NCBI GenBank assembly: GCA_023433705.1
Contig: JAEYUC010000101.1
Coordinates: 1 to 59,557 of the forward strand
Reading direction: 5' to 3'
Length of the DNA stretch: 59,557 nucleotides
From: Pseudomonadota bacterium
GTDB lineage: Bacteria; Pseudomonadota; Gammaproteobacteria; Steroidobacterales; Steroidobacteraceae
Made by a program: the position numbers and the translations under genes. Shown here in pieces: positions 8,256 through 19,239 of the stretch. The notes below the pieces were generated by a model. The model saw nothing but the letters and a program-made list of their open reading frames with translations. It had not been told where the DNA came from and did no database searches. How positions within the stretch are numbered: the first letter of the stretch is position 1; each line of letters opens with the position of its first letter.

Positions 8256-9368
8256 CTAACTACCGGAAGCGGCGCTGGTCGGAGCGACTTCGATCTTCGG
8301 CATGAGCGAGGTATCGGTCGCGTAGCGCTGGAACGGACGGCGGTCGGACGCGTAGGTCACGGCGTCGTCGGGATCGATTTCCCTGCGGGACAGTGCGTCG
8401 AGCAGCGACTGGTCCATCAGGCTCATGCCGAGATCCTTGCCCGTCATGATCTGGTTGGGAATCTGGTGTGTCTGGTCGGTCTGGATGAGTTTCGCGATCG
8501 CGCGCGTCATGACCAGGGTTTCGCAGATGGCCTTGCGGCCGCGCTGGTCGGCGGTCTTCACGAGGATCTGCGTGACCACCGCGAGCAGCGACTGCGAGAG
8601 GAAGCTCTTGGTCTGTTCTCGCTCCTCGATCGGCAGCGCGTCGATGATGCGGTCGATGGTCTTGGAGGCCGAGGTCGTATGGAGCGTGCCGAGCACGAGG
8701 TGTCCGGTTTCGGCGGCGGTCATCGCCATCGAGATGGTTTCCGCGTCGCGCAATTCGCCGACCAGGATGACGTCCGGGTCTTCGCGCATCGCGGCGCGCA
8801 CGCCTTCGGCGAAGGTCGGGATGTGCGTGCCGAGCTCGCGCTGGATGACCTGGCTCTGCTTGCTGCGGTGGACGAACTCGATCGGGTCTTCGAGCGAGAT
8901 GATGTTGAGCCGCCGCGTGGTGTTCAGGTGATCGATCATCGCCGCGAGCGTGGTCGACTTGCCCGTACCGGTCGCGCCGGTGACCAGCACCATGCCCTGG
9001 TGATAGTCGCAGAGCTTCTTGACGACGGGTGGCAACGCCAGGCGGTCTATGCTCGGAATGTCCTGCGGAATCGCGCGGAACGTGGCGCCGATGCCGGTTT
9101 CCTTGCGAAAGACGTTGACGCGGAAGCGGCCGCCGTCGGCCGTCACGTACGAGAAGTCGAGATCGTTGCCCTTGGCGAAGTACTCGTGCTGGTTCCTCGT
9201 GAAGATTTCGGTCAGGTAGCTTTCGAGCTCCTGGTCACCGACGTCACGGAACTTGATCGGCATCAGGTCGCCGTTCATGCGCAGCATGGGCGGAACGCCG
9301 ACGGCCAGGTGCACGTCGGAACAGTTCTGCTGCATACCGAGCTTCAGGAAGGCATCGATACGGGCCAC
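8256..9368 (-). CDS. PilT-like type IV pilus ATPase, paralog 1
   Basis: A 370-residue ATPase of the PilT/PilU family. Motifs are Walker A GATGTGKST, Asp box SLEDPIEFVH, Walker B VILVGELRD, and His box GTLHTTSA. The segment equivalent to the PilT AIRNLIRE motif is diverged (AIAKLIQTD), more like PilU. A C-terminal tail of about 30 residues (RRPFQRYATDTS) exceeds the core fold. The start is GTG at 9368 with GGAGAG 9 bases upstream. It lies between the HEAT-kinase gene (101 bases upstream) and the second paralog. The pair may form a mixed hexamer or two-motor arrangement, as for PilT and PilU; this is inference. Confidence 0.88.
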   Translation of the reverse strand: MARIDAFLKLGMQQNCSDVHLAVGVPPMLRMNGDLMPIKFRDVGDQELESYLTEIFTRNQHEYFAKGNDLDFSYVTADGGRFRVNVFRKETGIGATFRAIPQDIPSIDRLALPPVVKKLCDYHQGMVLVTGATGTGKSTTLAAMIDHLNTTRRLNIISLEDPIEFVHRSKQSQVIQRELGTHIPTFAEGVRAAMREDPDVILVGELRDAETISMAMTAAETGHLVLGTLHTTSASKTIDRIIDALPIEEREQTKSFLSQSLLAVVTQILVKTADQRGRKAICETLVMTRAIAKLIQTDQTHQIPNQIMTGKDLGMSLMDQSLLDALSRREIDPDDAVTYASDRRPFQRYATDTSLMPKIEVAPTSAASGS

Positions 9369-9469
9369 GTCGGGGCGCTCTCCGGGTCAGTTATGTCTCA
9401 CCAAGCATGCGACGGTGAGGCGGTACCCAAGTGTGACGCACTGCGCGATTCTTCGCGAGTGTCAGGTAC

Positions 9470-11998
<2,529 letters not shown>

Positions 11999-12131
11999 GG
12001 AACGGGTGACCCGCCTGGCGCCCACCGACTCCGGTCCTGCGATGCGCTCACGGGTTGATACAAGCTTGCCGTCCTTACTGTCCCTGCTACAAAAATTATG
12101 CCACATGTCTCGCCCGTGGCAGCCGATTCGG

Positions 12132-12137
12132 TAGAAT
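12132..12137 (+). promoter_or_regulatory. -10 element candidate for apbC-dcd
   Basis: TAGAAT lies 39 bases before the apbC ATG in the divergent region between the kinase and apbC. It is the only good -10 hexamer facing apbC. A matching -35 is not evident. CATAAT at 12095-12100 on the opposite strand is a comparable candidate for the kinase gene. Confidence 0.4.
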
Positions 12138-12176
12138 CCGGCCCCCCCGTTGTCCCGGCGGACATTCAAGAATCTT

Positions 12177-13271
12177 ATGGTTGCAGAGCTTTCCGCCGAA
12201 TTTCGCGCACTGGTCGAAAGTTATTCCGACCCGTTCGTGGGGTCGACGCTCGGAAACGCGAAAGCCGTCGAATCCGTGGAGCTGAAAGGTGAACGGGCTC
12301 ACGTTCGCGTGGCACTCGGGTTCCCCATCGACGATTACCGCGAGGAATTCACGCGGGGGCTCGCCGCGCATCTGAAAGCGGGCGGAGCGCCCGTGAACGT
12401 CGAAATCGAAGTCGTCGCGAAGATCGCCGCGCATGCCGTGCAGCGGCAGCTCTCGCCGCTCGCCGGTGTTCGCAACATCGTCGCGATCGCGTCCGGAAAG
12501 GGCGGCGTCGGCAAGTCGACGGTCGCCGCGAATCTCGCGCTGGCGTGGGCGCGCCAGGGCGCGCGCGCCGGCATCCTCGACGCGGACATCTACGGTCCGA
12601 GCCAGCCGATCATGCTGGGACTCGCGGGTCAGAAGCCCACGTCGCCGGACGGCAAACGCATCAAGCCGCTCATCGCGCACGGCGTCGCGGCGATGTCGAT
12701 CGGATTCCTCATCGATCCCGAGCAGCCGATGGTGTGGCGCGGGCCGATGGTCACGCAGGCGCTGACGCAGCTGCTCAACGACACGGACTGGGGCGATCTC
12801 GATTACCTCGTGATCGACATGCCGCCCGGCACGGGCGACATCCAGCTCACGCTCGCGCAGCGCGTGCCGGTGGCGGGCGCCGTGATCGTGACGACGCCGC
12901 AGGACATCGCGCTCGCGGACGCCCGCAAGGGCCTCAAGATGTTCGAGAAGGTCAACGTGCCCGTGCTCGGCGTGGTCGAGAACATGAGCGTGCACGTGTG
13001 CAGCAACTGCGGCCACGTGGAACACCTGTTCGGCGCCGGCGGCGGCGCGCGCATGGCCGCGCAGTACGGGGTCGAGTTGCTGGGCGAACTGCCGCTGGAC
13101 GCGCGGGTTCGCGAAGAGGCGGATGGCGGCGCTCCGACCGTGGTCGCCGCGCCGGAATCGCCGCACGCCGCGCCGTATTTCACGATGGCCCGCCGGACCG
13201 CCGCCGCGCTCGCGCGGCGCTCGAAGGACCGGTCGACGCTGTTTCCGAAGATCGTCGTAGAAGAAAGTTAG
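12177..13271 (+). CDS. apbC: Mrp/ApbC iron-sulfur cluster carrier ATPase
   Basis: P-loop ATPase that binds and transfers Fe-S clusters to apoproteins. The 364-residue protein has an N-terminal MIP18/DUF59-like domain (about 1-90), then the deviant Walker A GKGGVGKST, the MinD-type motif DADIYGPSQP, DYLVIDMPPGTGD, and the cluster-binding CSNC near residue 285. The start is ATG 12177; an in-frame TTG nine codons earlier is possible but less like the family. dcd follows after 18 bases, so the two are co-transcribed. The mrp/metG divergent pairing of enterobacteria is broken here by the kinase-PilT cassette. Confidence 0.95.
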   Translation: MVAELSAEFRALVESYSDPFVGSTLGNAKAVESVELKGERAHVRVALGFPIDDYREEFTRGLAAHLKAGGAPVNVEIEVVAKIAAHAVQRQLSPLAGVRNIVAIASGKGGVGKSTVAANLALAWARQGARAGILDADIYGPSQPIMLGLAGQKPTSPDGKRIKPLIAHGVAAMSIGFLIDPEQPMVWRGPMVTQALTQLLNDTDWGDLDYLVIDMPPGTGDIQLTLAQRVPVAGAVIVTTPQDIALADARKGLKMFEKVNVPVLGVVENMSVHVCSNCGHVEHLFGAGGGARMAAQYGVELLGELPLDARVREEADGGAPTVVAAPESPHAAPYFTMARRTAAALARRSKDRSTLFPKIVVEES

Positions 13272-13289
13272 CCCGCGAAAGGGAGTCAG

Positions 13290-13859
13290 ATGAGCATCAA
13301 GTCGGATCACTGGATCCGCCGCATGGCGGCGCAGCAGAAGATGATCGAGCCGTTCGCGCCCGAGCAGGTGCGCACAGCGGCCGACGGACACAAGATCGTT
13401 TCGTACGGCACCTCGAGCTATGGCTACGACGTGCGCTGTTCGCGCGAATTCAAGATCTTCACGAACATCAACTCGACGATCGTGGATCCGAAGGCGTTCG
13501 ACGAGAAAAGCTTCGTGGACTTCACCGGCGACGTGTGTATCATTCCTCCTAACTCCTTCGCACTAGCTAGGACGGTTGAGTACTTCCGCATACCACGCTC
13601 CACGCTGGTGGTTTGCCTCGGAAAATCGACATATGCGCGTTGCGGTGTAATCGTAAACGTAACGCCTTTGGAACCCGAGTGGGAAGGTCACGTGACCCTC
13701 GAGTTCTCGAACACCACCCCGCTGCCCGCGAAGATCTACGCGAACGAGGGCGTCGCGCAGATGCTGTTCTTCGAGTCGGATGAAATCTGTTCGACTTCGT
13801 ACAAGGATCGCGGCGGGAAGTACCAGGGGCAGACGGGCGTCACGCTCCCGAAGACTTAG
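13290..13859 (+). CDS. dcd: dCTP deaminase
   Basis: Deaminates dCTP to dUTP for thymidylate synthesis. The 189-residue sequence matches the long Xanthomonas-type Dcd: MSIKSDHWIRRMA, GTSSYGYDVRC, GKSTYARCG, the catalytic region EPEWEGHVTLEFSN, and the C-terminal GGKYQGQTGVTLP. AAGGGAGT provides a good ribosome site. An odd internal patch of about 140 bases (around 13538-13678) encodes the conserved core with codons that its neighbours avoid (CTA, ATA, GTA, AGG, CCT, TTG), while the protein remains fully conserved. The gene is second in the apbC operon. Confidence 0.96.
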   Translation: MSIKSDHWIRRMAAQQKMIEPFAPEQVRTAADGHKIVSYGTSSYGYDVRCSREFKIFTNINSTIVDPKAFDEKSFVDFTGDVCIIPPNSFALARTVEYFRIPRSTLVVCLGKSTYARCGVIVNVTPLEPEWEGHVTLEFSNTTPLPAKIYANEGVAQMLFFESDEICSTSYKDRGGKYQGQTGVTLPKT

Positions 13860-13884
13860 TCAGGCGCAAGCGCCACATCGGAGA

Positions 13885-13905
13885 ACGGCCCCGAAGCGGG
13901 GCCGT
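13885..13905. terminator. GC-rich hairpin between convergent dcd and DUF3108 gene
   Basis: ACGGCCCCG and CGGGGCCGT form a perfect 9-bp stem with an AAG loop, placed 25 bases after the dcd stop and 20 bases beyond the stop of the opposing gene. No T-tract follows on either strand, so it may end transcription poorly or act as an RNA 3'-end stabiliser. Confidence 0.45.
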
Positions 13906-13924
13906 CCATGAAGTGAAAGGGGGA

Positions 13925-14629
13925 CTATTGGTCCACCGACTCGATCAGCAGCGTGAATTCCAGCTTGCCCTTGCGGGTGCGTTCGGCCTTGACGGGTAGA
14001 TAGCCCAGGGCCGGGGCGACCCAGGTGCGCGTGAGGCGCTGGGAGCCGGAGCGCTGGCTGGTGTAGACGAGGGTGTCGAACCGGCCGAGCGCGGTGTCGA
14101 TCTGCTTCTCGCCTTCGAGCTCGAGCTGGTATTCCTTCACCTTGCCGTCGCCGTCCACGAGCCACACGGTGTCGTGGAGCTTGCGTTCCTGGAGATTGCG
14201 CAACGAGGCGATCTGCAGGGACATCGGGTCCTGCGCGTTCTCGGGCAGCTCGGCGTCCACCGGACTTCCCTTGGCCGTGCCGGTGACGCGCTTGTTCTTC
14301 CAGTCGAAACGCAGGTCGATGGGCCGTTCCTTCTCGTCGGTGCCGCGAAACCGCTGCGGCACGACGTGCCCGTCCACGATCTTGAAAGTGCTGGTCTGCG
14401 ACAGCGAATCCGGCAGCGCCATGCGGAACATGCCGCGTGGCTCGTTCATAGTTTCGTATTCGAACGTGCCGTCGCCCAGCGCGCGCAATTCGATCGACGA
14501 ACTGGCGGCCGAGATGCCTTTCCATTCGACCACGTAGTTCGCGCGGAAAGGCTTCATGTCGACGGGGTCCGCGAGCGCGCCGGCGGTGCAGAGCGCGAGC
14601 ACGACCATTACGCGTTCAAGCAGCTTCAT
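13925..14629 (-). CDS. DUF3108 domain secreted protein
   Basis: A 234-residue exported protein of the DUF3108 family, commonly found after purN in this group of bacteria; function unknown. The ATG at 14629 opens a signal peptide (KLLERVMVVLALCTAGALA, cleavage expected before DPVDM). Family features include FRANYVVEWKG near the mature N-terminus, a central DLRFDWKNKRVTG, and the C-terminal RTWVAPALGYLPVKAERTR. It overlaps the purN 3' end by 14 bases, indicating co-transcription with purM-purN. It is probably periplasmic or outer-membrane associated. Confidence 0.82.
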   Translation of the reverse strand: MKLLERVMVVLALCTAGALADPVDMKPFRANYVVEWKGISAASSSIELRALGDGTFEYETMNEPRGMFRMALPDSLSQTSTFKIVDGHVVPQRFRGTDEKERPIDLRFDWKNKRVTGTAKGSPVDAELPENAQDPMSLQIASLRNLQERKLHDTVWLVDGDGKVKEYQLELEGEKQIDTALGRFDTLVYTSQRSGSQRLTRTWVAPALGYLPVKAERTRKGKLEFTLLIESVDQ

Positions 14630-15269
14630 CGCTTTCCTCGATGAGCGGCTCGGCGAGCGGTTCGCCTTCGAAATACACGGAGCCTTCGCGCCAGGCGACC
14701 CGACCCGCGGCAATGAGCGAGCAGACATGCGGGTAGATGATGTGTTCGAGCGTATGAACGCGCGCTGAAAGTGTTTCCGGCGTGTCGCCCGCGCGGATCC
14801 TGAGGCGTCCCTGCATGATCACAGGGCCGCCGTCGAGCTCGGGCGTGACGTAGTGCACGCTCGCCCCGTGGTGCGTGTCGCGGGCCGCGATCGCCCGCGC
14901 ATGCGTATCCAGGCCCTTGTATTTGGGTAGCAGCGAAGGATGGATGTTGAGCAGCTTTCCCGCGAATCGATGCACGAAATCTTCCGAGAGGATCCGCATG
15001 AATCCGGCGAGCGCGACGAGCTGTGCGCCGCAGGCATCGATCTCGGATGCCAGCGCGGTATCGAAAGTCTCGCGATCGGGAAACTGCTTCACGGGGACGA
15101 CCGAGGTCGGCACGCCGAGCGCCGCGGCGCGCGCGATTCCGCCGGCCGTGTCCCGGTCGGCGATGACCCTGACTACTTCGTAGCGGCTGCCGGGCGCGAG
15201 CGACGCGCGCGCGATGGCTTCCATGTTGCTGCCGCGGCCGGAGATGACCACCGCGACCGGCAGCTTCAT
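14616..15269 (-). CDS. purN: phosphoribosylglycinamide formyltransferase
   Basis: Transfers a formyl group from 10-formyl-THF to GAR in purine synthesis. The 217-residue protein has the family start (KLPVAVVISGRGSNMEAI), the catalytic Asn/His in LLNIHPSLLP, the folate-loop segment HHGASVHYVTPELDGGP with the catalytic Asp, and a normal C-terminus. The ATG overlaps the purM stop (ATGA), giving the classic coupled purM-purN pair. The extended C-terminus (about 15 residues) overlaps the start of the DUF3108 gene. Confidence 0.96.
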   Translation of the reverse strand: MKLPVAVVISGRGSNMEAIARASLAPGSRYEVVRVIADRDTAGGIARAAALGVPTSVVPVKQFPDRETFDTALASEIDACGAQLVALAGFMRILSEDFVHRFAGKLLNIHPSLLPKYKGLDTHARAIAARDTHHGASVHYVTPELDGGPVIMQGRLRIRAGDTPETLSARVHTLEHIIYPHVCSLIAAGRVAWREGSVYFEGEPLAEPLIEESDEAA

Positions 15270-16297
15270 TCTTCGATCACCACACCGCGGGAGCCGCGCC
15301 CGAGGGCGCCGATCACGCTCGCGGTTTCGCCGGTCGCGCGCAGTTGGGCGAGGGCGGCATCCACGTCGGCCGGGGCGACCACCACCACCATGCCGATGCC
15401 GCAGTTGAACGTGCGATACATTTCGGCGGCGCTGACCTTGCCCGCGGCGGCCAGCCAGTCGAATACCGGATCGCGCGCCCACGAGCGCCGCTGCAGCACG
15501 ACTTCGAGCCCGTCCGGAATGACGCGCGGAATGTTGTCGGTGAGTCCGCCGCCCGTGATGTGGGCGAATCCCTTCACCGGGATCTTTTGCGCGAGCGCGA
15601 GCATCGACTTCACGTAGATGCGCGTCGGAGTCAGCAGCCGATCGAACAGCGGCTGGCCGTCGAGCTGCGTGTTCTCGTTCGCGCCCGCCACGGACACGAG
15701 CTTGCGGATCAGCGAGTAGCCGTTCGAATGCGGTCCGGAAGAGGCGAGGCCGATCACGACGTCGCCGGCGGCCGTCGTCGCGCCATCGATGATGCGGTCG
15801 CGCTCGACGATGCCGACACAGAAGCCCGCGAGATCGTAGTCGTCGCCGTGATACATGCCGGGCATCTCGGCGGTTTCGCCGCCGACCAGCGCCGCGCCGG
15901 CGAGTTCGCAGCCTTCGGCGATCCCGCGGATCACCGCCTCGGCGACTTCCACCTTGAGCTTGCCGGTGGCGTAATAGTCGAGGAAGAACAGCGGTTCCGC
16001 GCCCGAAACCGCGACGTCGTTCGCACACATCGCGACGAGGTCGATACCGATCTTGTCGTGGCGACCGGTGTCGATCGCGAGCCTGAGCTTCGTGCCGACG
16101 CCGTCCGTGCCGGAGACCAGTACGGGCTTGCGGTACCGGTCGAGCGGCACTTCGACGAGCGCGCCAAAGCCGCCGATGCCCGCGAGCACCTCGCGGCGCA
16201 TGGTGCGCCTGACCACTGGTTTGATGCGTTCGACGAGTTCATCGCCCGCGTCGATATCGACGCCGGCGTCTCGGTAGGTGAGTCCGGATTCGGTCAT
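15266..16297 (-). CDS. purM: phosphoribosylformylglycinamidine cyclo-ligase
   Basis: AIR synthetase of purine synthesis, 343 residues. Recognisable motifs are LTYRDAGVDIDAGDELVERIKP at the N-terminus (YRDAGVDI binding segment), LVSGTDGVGTKLRLA, DLVAMCANDVAVSGAEPL, GGETAEMPGMY, FAHITGGGLTDNIPR and the C-terminal TFNCGIGMV. The ATG at 16297 is chosen to match family starts. It heads the purM-purN-DUF3108 operon and is divergent from the DUF2066 gene 58 bases away, as in many gammaproteobacteria. Confidence 0.97.
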   Translation of the reverse strand: MTESGLTYRDAGVDIDAGDELVERIKPVVRRTMRREVLAGIGGFGALVEVPLDRYRKPVLVSGTDGVGTKLRLAIDTGRHDKIGIDLVAMCANDVAVSGAEPLFFLDYYATGKLKVEVAEAVIRGIAEGCELAGAALVGGETAEMPGMYHGDDYDLAGFCVGIVERDRIIDGATTAAGDVVIGLASSGPHSNGYSLIRKLVSVAGANENTQLDGQPLFDRLLTPTRIYVKSMLALAQKIPVKGFAHITGGGLTDNIPRVIPDGLEVVLQRRSWARDPVFDWLAAAGKVSAAEMYRTFNCGIGMVVVVAPADVDAALAQLRATGETASVIGALGRGSRGVVIEE

Positions 16298-16345
16298 GAA
16301 TGGCTTGTGTCTGCGGGCACGACAGCCCGGGAAAAAACGTGCGAT

Positions 16346-16375
16346 ATTGTAGCCAATGCGCACATTCATCGTCAG
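16346..16375 (-). promoter_or_regulatory. purM promoter candidate
   Basis: On the minus strand CTGACG (16370-16375) and TACAAT (16346-16351) are separated by 18 bases, giving a leader of about 42 bases to the purM ATG. The -35 element lies inside the first codons of the divergent DUF2066 gene. No clear PurR palindrome was seen. Confidence 0.5.
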
Positions 16376-17315
16376 TTTAGTCGGCGCCGTGCTGCTGCTG
16401 GTCGCGCGCGACGCCTTCGCCCTGCGCCAGGTGCGCGTCTACGAGGCGACCGTCGCCGCGCAAACCGACGCCGCCGTGCAGGCGCAGGCCGCGCTGCGCC
16501 AGGTGCTGGTGCGCGCGACCGGATCGCGCGAGGCGGCCAACGATCCGGCTCTCGCGGCCATTCTCGCGAACGCGCAGCAATACGTGCTCGTCACGCGGCC
16601 GCCGGCGAGCGGTCCCGGTGTCCAGGTGGTCTTCGACGCCGCGGCGCTCGAGCGCGACATCCTCGCGGCGGGTCGCACGATCTGGTCGAGCGAGCGGCCG
16701 CTGGTGCTGATCGTGCTCACGGGGGGACCCGCGAGCGGCGCCTTCGAATCCCGGCGACAGGTCGAGGGCGCGCTCGATGCGACCGCCAATCGTCGCGGGC
16801 AACCGATCCGCGTGGCACGCCCGGAAGGCGTCGGGCTCCCCGCGATGGGCGACATTCCCGCCGACACCGGCCTCGCGACCGCGCAGCGCCTCGGCGCCGA
16901 CGCGGTACTCGTCGGCTATGGCGACGCGGTGCCGGGCGGTGGCGCGTGGCGTTGGGTGCTGACGGCGCCCGGCGTCAGCGAAACCTGGAGCGGCGCGCTC
17001 GAGGAAGGCGTGAACGTCGCGGCCGACGTCTTCGCGCGCCAGGACATCGCGAACGCGTCGTTGCCCGAGGTCGAACTATTGGTCGAGATCGAAAACGTGC
17101 CTGGCCTGCGGGAGTACGCGCGGGTTTCGCAGCTCCTGGCCGAATCCGCCAGTGTGCGCGGCGTGCAGCTGGCCGAGGCGGCCGGATCGCGCGCCACGTT
17201 TTCGGTGCTCGTGCGCGGTGGCACCGACAACCTGCTCAACTCGCTTTCGACCAACCCGTATCTCACCCGCGGCGATCCGAAGGCGGGAGGACATCTCGCG
17301 TTCCGCCTGAACTAG
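16356..17315 (+). CDS. DUF2066 domain protein
   Basis: A 319-residue exported protein of the DUF2066 family, typically encoded between purM and hda in gammaproteobacteria; its role is not established. A signal peptide is clear (IVSLVGAVLLLVARDAFA). The family-like middle includes ALRQVLVRATGSREAANDP and a segment ending YVLVTRPPASGPGVQVVFD. The C-terminal third is a repeat-like domain around residues 235-319 that ends RGDPKAGGHLAFRLN. Its stop is 5 bases before the GTG of the next gene, so it is co-transcribed with the phosphatidyltransferase and probably hda. Confidence 0.8.
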   Translation: MRTFIVSLVGAVLLLVARDAFALRQVRVYEATVAAQTDAAVQAQAALRQVLVRATGSREAANDPALAAILANAQQYVLVTRPPASGPGVQVVFDAAALERDILAAGRTIWSSERPLVLIVLTGGPASGAFESRRQVEGALDATANRRGQPIRVARPEGVGLPAMGDIPADTGLATAQRLGADAVLVGYGDAVPGGGAWRWVLTAPGVSETWSGALEEGVNVAADVFARQDIANASLPEVELLVEIENVPGLREYARVSQLLAESASVRGVQLAEAAGSRATFSVLVRGGTDNLLNSLSTNPYLTRGDPKAGGHLAFRLN

Positions 17316-17320
17316 CAAAC

Positions 17321-17866
17321 GTGCTGCGTCATCTTCCCAATTTCATCTGCCTCGTTCGCATCGCGCTGATCTGGCCGACGATCGCCGCGCTGTATGCCGG
17401 CGAGTACTGGACCGCCCTCGGATTCGTCGCGGTCTGCGCGGTCTCGGACGGTCTCGACGGCTGGCTCGCGAAGCGTTTCAACTGGACCTCGCACCTCGGC
17501 AAGATCCTCGACCCGCTGGCGGACAAACTACTGCTCGTCTCGCTGTTCCTGGCCGCGACCTGGATCAACCTGCTGCCCTGGTGGCTCACGGCCGTGGTCG
17601 TGGCGCGCGACGTCATGATCGGTGGCGGCGCGGTCATCTACCGGCTGTGGTTCGGACCGCTGCACGGCCGGCCCACGATGCTGAGCAAGGTCAACACCGG
17701 CTTCCAGCTCGCGGTCGCGCTCGCCGCGATCCTCGGCGCCGCGGCCGGCTTCCCGACCCGCGAGATGGTCACGGCGCTCGCCATCGTGACGCTGCTCACC
17801 ACCATCGCCTCGGGCGCGGACTACCTGTCGATGTTCACGCGCCGCGCGCTCGCGACCGGATCCTGA
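17321..17866 (+). CDS. CDP-alcohol phosphatidyltransferase family membrane protein
   Basis: Integral inner-membrane enzyme that transfers a phosphatidyl group from CDP-diacylglycerol to an alcohol. The signature D-x2-D-G-x2-A-[KR]-R-x8-G-x3-D-x3-D is complete (SDGLDGWLAKR, then GKILDPLADK). Several hydrophobic helices follow. GTG 17321 gives 181 residues and the family-like start LRHLPNFICLVRI. Size and motif resemble PgsA (glycerophosphate acceptor), but genomic context with DUF2066 and hda does not fix the substrate; a cardiolipin-type acceptor is equally possible. hda begins 18 bases later. Confidence 0.88.
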   Translation: MLRHLPNFICLVRIALIWPTIAALYAGEYWTALGFVAVCAVSDGLDGWLAKRFNWTSHLGKILDPLADKLLLVSLFLAATWINLLPWWLTAVVVARDVMIGGGAVIYRLWFGPLHGRPTMLSKVNTGFQLAVALAAILGAAAGFPTREMVTALAIVTLLTTIASGADYLSMFTRRALATGS

Positions 17867-17883
17867 CGCGACCGAGTCCCCCG

Positions 17884-18579
17884 ATGCGACAGCTGACACT
17901 CGGCGTGCAACTGAAGGAGCGCGCGACGTTCGCGAGTTTCCTGACCGCGCGCAACGTCGAGCTCGTCGCGCATCTGCGCAATCTTTCCGCGACGCGGCCG
18001 GCCGGAGCGACCTGGATCGCCGGCCCGCACACGGCCGGAAAATCGCACCTGCTGCAGGCGGTGTGCGCCGCCGTTCCGTCCGACGTGCGCGCCGCCTATC
18101 TGCCGCTCGAATCGCTGCTGCCATTCGGTCCCGCGGCGCTCGATGGCGCGGAGATGCTGGACGTGGCCTGTTACGACGACGTGCAGAGCATCGCCGGCTT
18201 CGCCGACTGGGAAGAAAAACTGTTCTCGCTGTGGCAGCGCGCGCTCGAGCGGAACACGACCCTGCTGTTCGCGGCGCGCGAAAACGCCGCGCACGTCGCG
18301 TTCGACCTCGCCGATCTAAAGTCGCGACTGGCATCCGCCACCGCATTCGCGGTGCGCGAGCTCAACGACGAAGAACAGCTCGAGGCGTTGTACCTGCGCG
18401 CACGGCTGCGGGGATTCGAGCTGCCGGCCGAAACCGCGCGGTTCCTGCAGCGGCGATTTCCGCGCGACATGCGCTCGCTGTGCGACATCCTCGATACGCT
18501 CGACGACGCGGCATTCGCCGCGCAGCGCCGGATCACGGTGCCGTTCATCCGCAGCATCGTCGACGCCAAGACCGGCTGA
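17884..18579 (+). CDS. hda: DnaA regulatory inactivator Hda
   Basis: A 231-residue AAA+ protein that, with the DNA-loaded beta clamp, stimulates ATP hydrolysis on DnaA and limits re-initiation. The N-terminus carries a clamp-binding motif (RQLTLGVQL). Walker A is GPHTAGKSH and the Walker B-like region is CYDDVQSIAG. The sensor/lid part ends with LPAETARFLQRRFPRDMRSL, matching the DnaA-like domain III. It is shorter than DnaA and lacks domain IV. The 5' neighbour is the phosphatidyltransferase, a common arrangement. Confidence 0.92.
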   Translation: MRQLTLGVQLKERATFASFLTARNVELVAHLRNLSATRPAGATWIAGPHTAGKSHLLQAVCAAVPSDVRAAYLPLESLLPFGPAALDGAEMLDVACYDDVQSIAGFADWEEKLFSLWQRALERNTTLLFAARENAAHVAFDLADLKSRLASATAFAVRELNDEEQLEALYLRARLRGFELPAETARFLQRRFPRDMRSLCDILDTLDDAAFAAQRRITVPFIRSIVDAKTG

Positions 18580-18600
18580 GCCGGAATACTCCGCCGACGT

Positions 18601-19215
18601 CTATCTACGCGCCGCGCGGCCCGCGGCGAGCGTCGCCGCGACTTCCGCGACCCGCTTGCCGAGCGCCTGCGCGAGCGTGATCTCGTCCTCGCTGAGCGTG
18701 GCGGGCTGCGGAGCGAGGCCCGCGACGTGCGTGGCTCCATAGGGCGTGCCGCCGGTGCGAGTCTGGTTGAGCGCCTTCTCGGTGAAGGGCACGCCCATGA
18801 ACAACATGCCGTGGTGGATCAGCGGCAACGCCATCGTCAGCAGCGTGGTTTCCTGGCCGCCGTGCATGGTCTGAGACGAGGAGAATGCGGCGGCCGGTTT
18901 TCCCGCGAGCGAGCCGTCGAGCCAGAGAGACGAGGTGCCGTCGATGAAGTACTTGAGCGGCGCGGCCATGTTGCCGAAGCGGGTCGGGCTACCTAACAAC
19001 AGGCCGTCGCAGCGGCGCAGCTCCTCGAGCGTCGCGTAAGGGGCGCCCGCATCGGGCACGGCCTTCACGGGACGTTCGCTCTCCGCGCTCACGGGCGGCA
19101 CCGTGCGTAATGTGGCGCTGCAACCCGGAACGGATTCGACGCCGCGCGTCGCGTGGCGCGCGAGCTCCCCCACGGCGCCGTAGCGGGTGTAGTAGATGAT
19201 GAGTATCTCGGTCAT
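18601..19215 (-). CDS. wrbA: NAD(P)H:quinone oxidoreductase, WrbA type
   Basis: FMN-binding flavodoxin-like quinone reductase of 204 residues. The phosphate-binding loop YYTRYGAVGELA opens the protein; GSPTRFGNMAAPLKYFIDGTSSLW and SSSQTMHGGQETTLLTM are the family's FMN-contact segments, and GGTPYGATHVAG follows. The ATG is preceded by GGAG at 6 bases. It diverges from the acylphosphatase gene with only 24 bases between the two start codons, so the promoters must overlap the coding sequences. Confidence 0.93.
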   Translation of the reverse strand: MTEILIIYYTRYGAVGELARHATRGVESVPGCSATLRTVPPVSAESERPVKAVPDAGAPYATLEELRRCDGLLLGSPTRFGNMAAPLKYFIDGTSSLWLDGSLAGKPAAAFSSSQTMHGGQETTLLTMALPLIHHGMLFMGVPFTEKALNQTRTGGTPYGATHVAGLAPQPATLSEDEITLAQALGKRVAEVAATLAAGRAARR

Positions 19216-19239
19216 GGTGCTCCATGATAAACATGCCGC

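Noticed and set aside
6096..8259. Long plus-strand frames opposite metG and the pilT-like gene
   Set aside because: Shadows of strongly conserved minus-strand genes.
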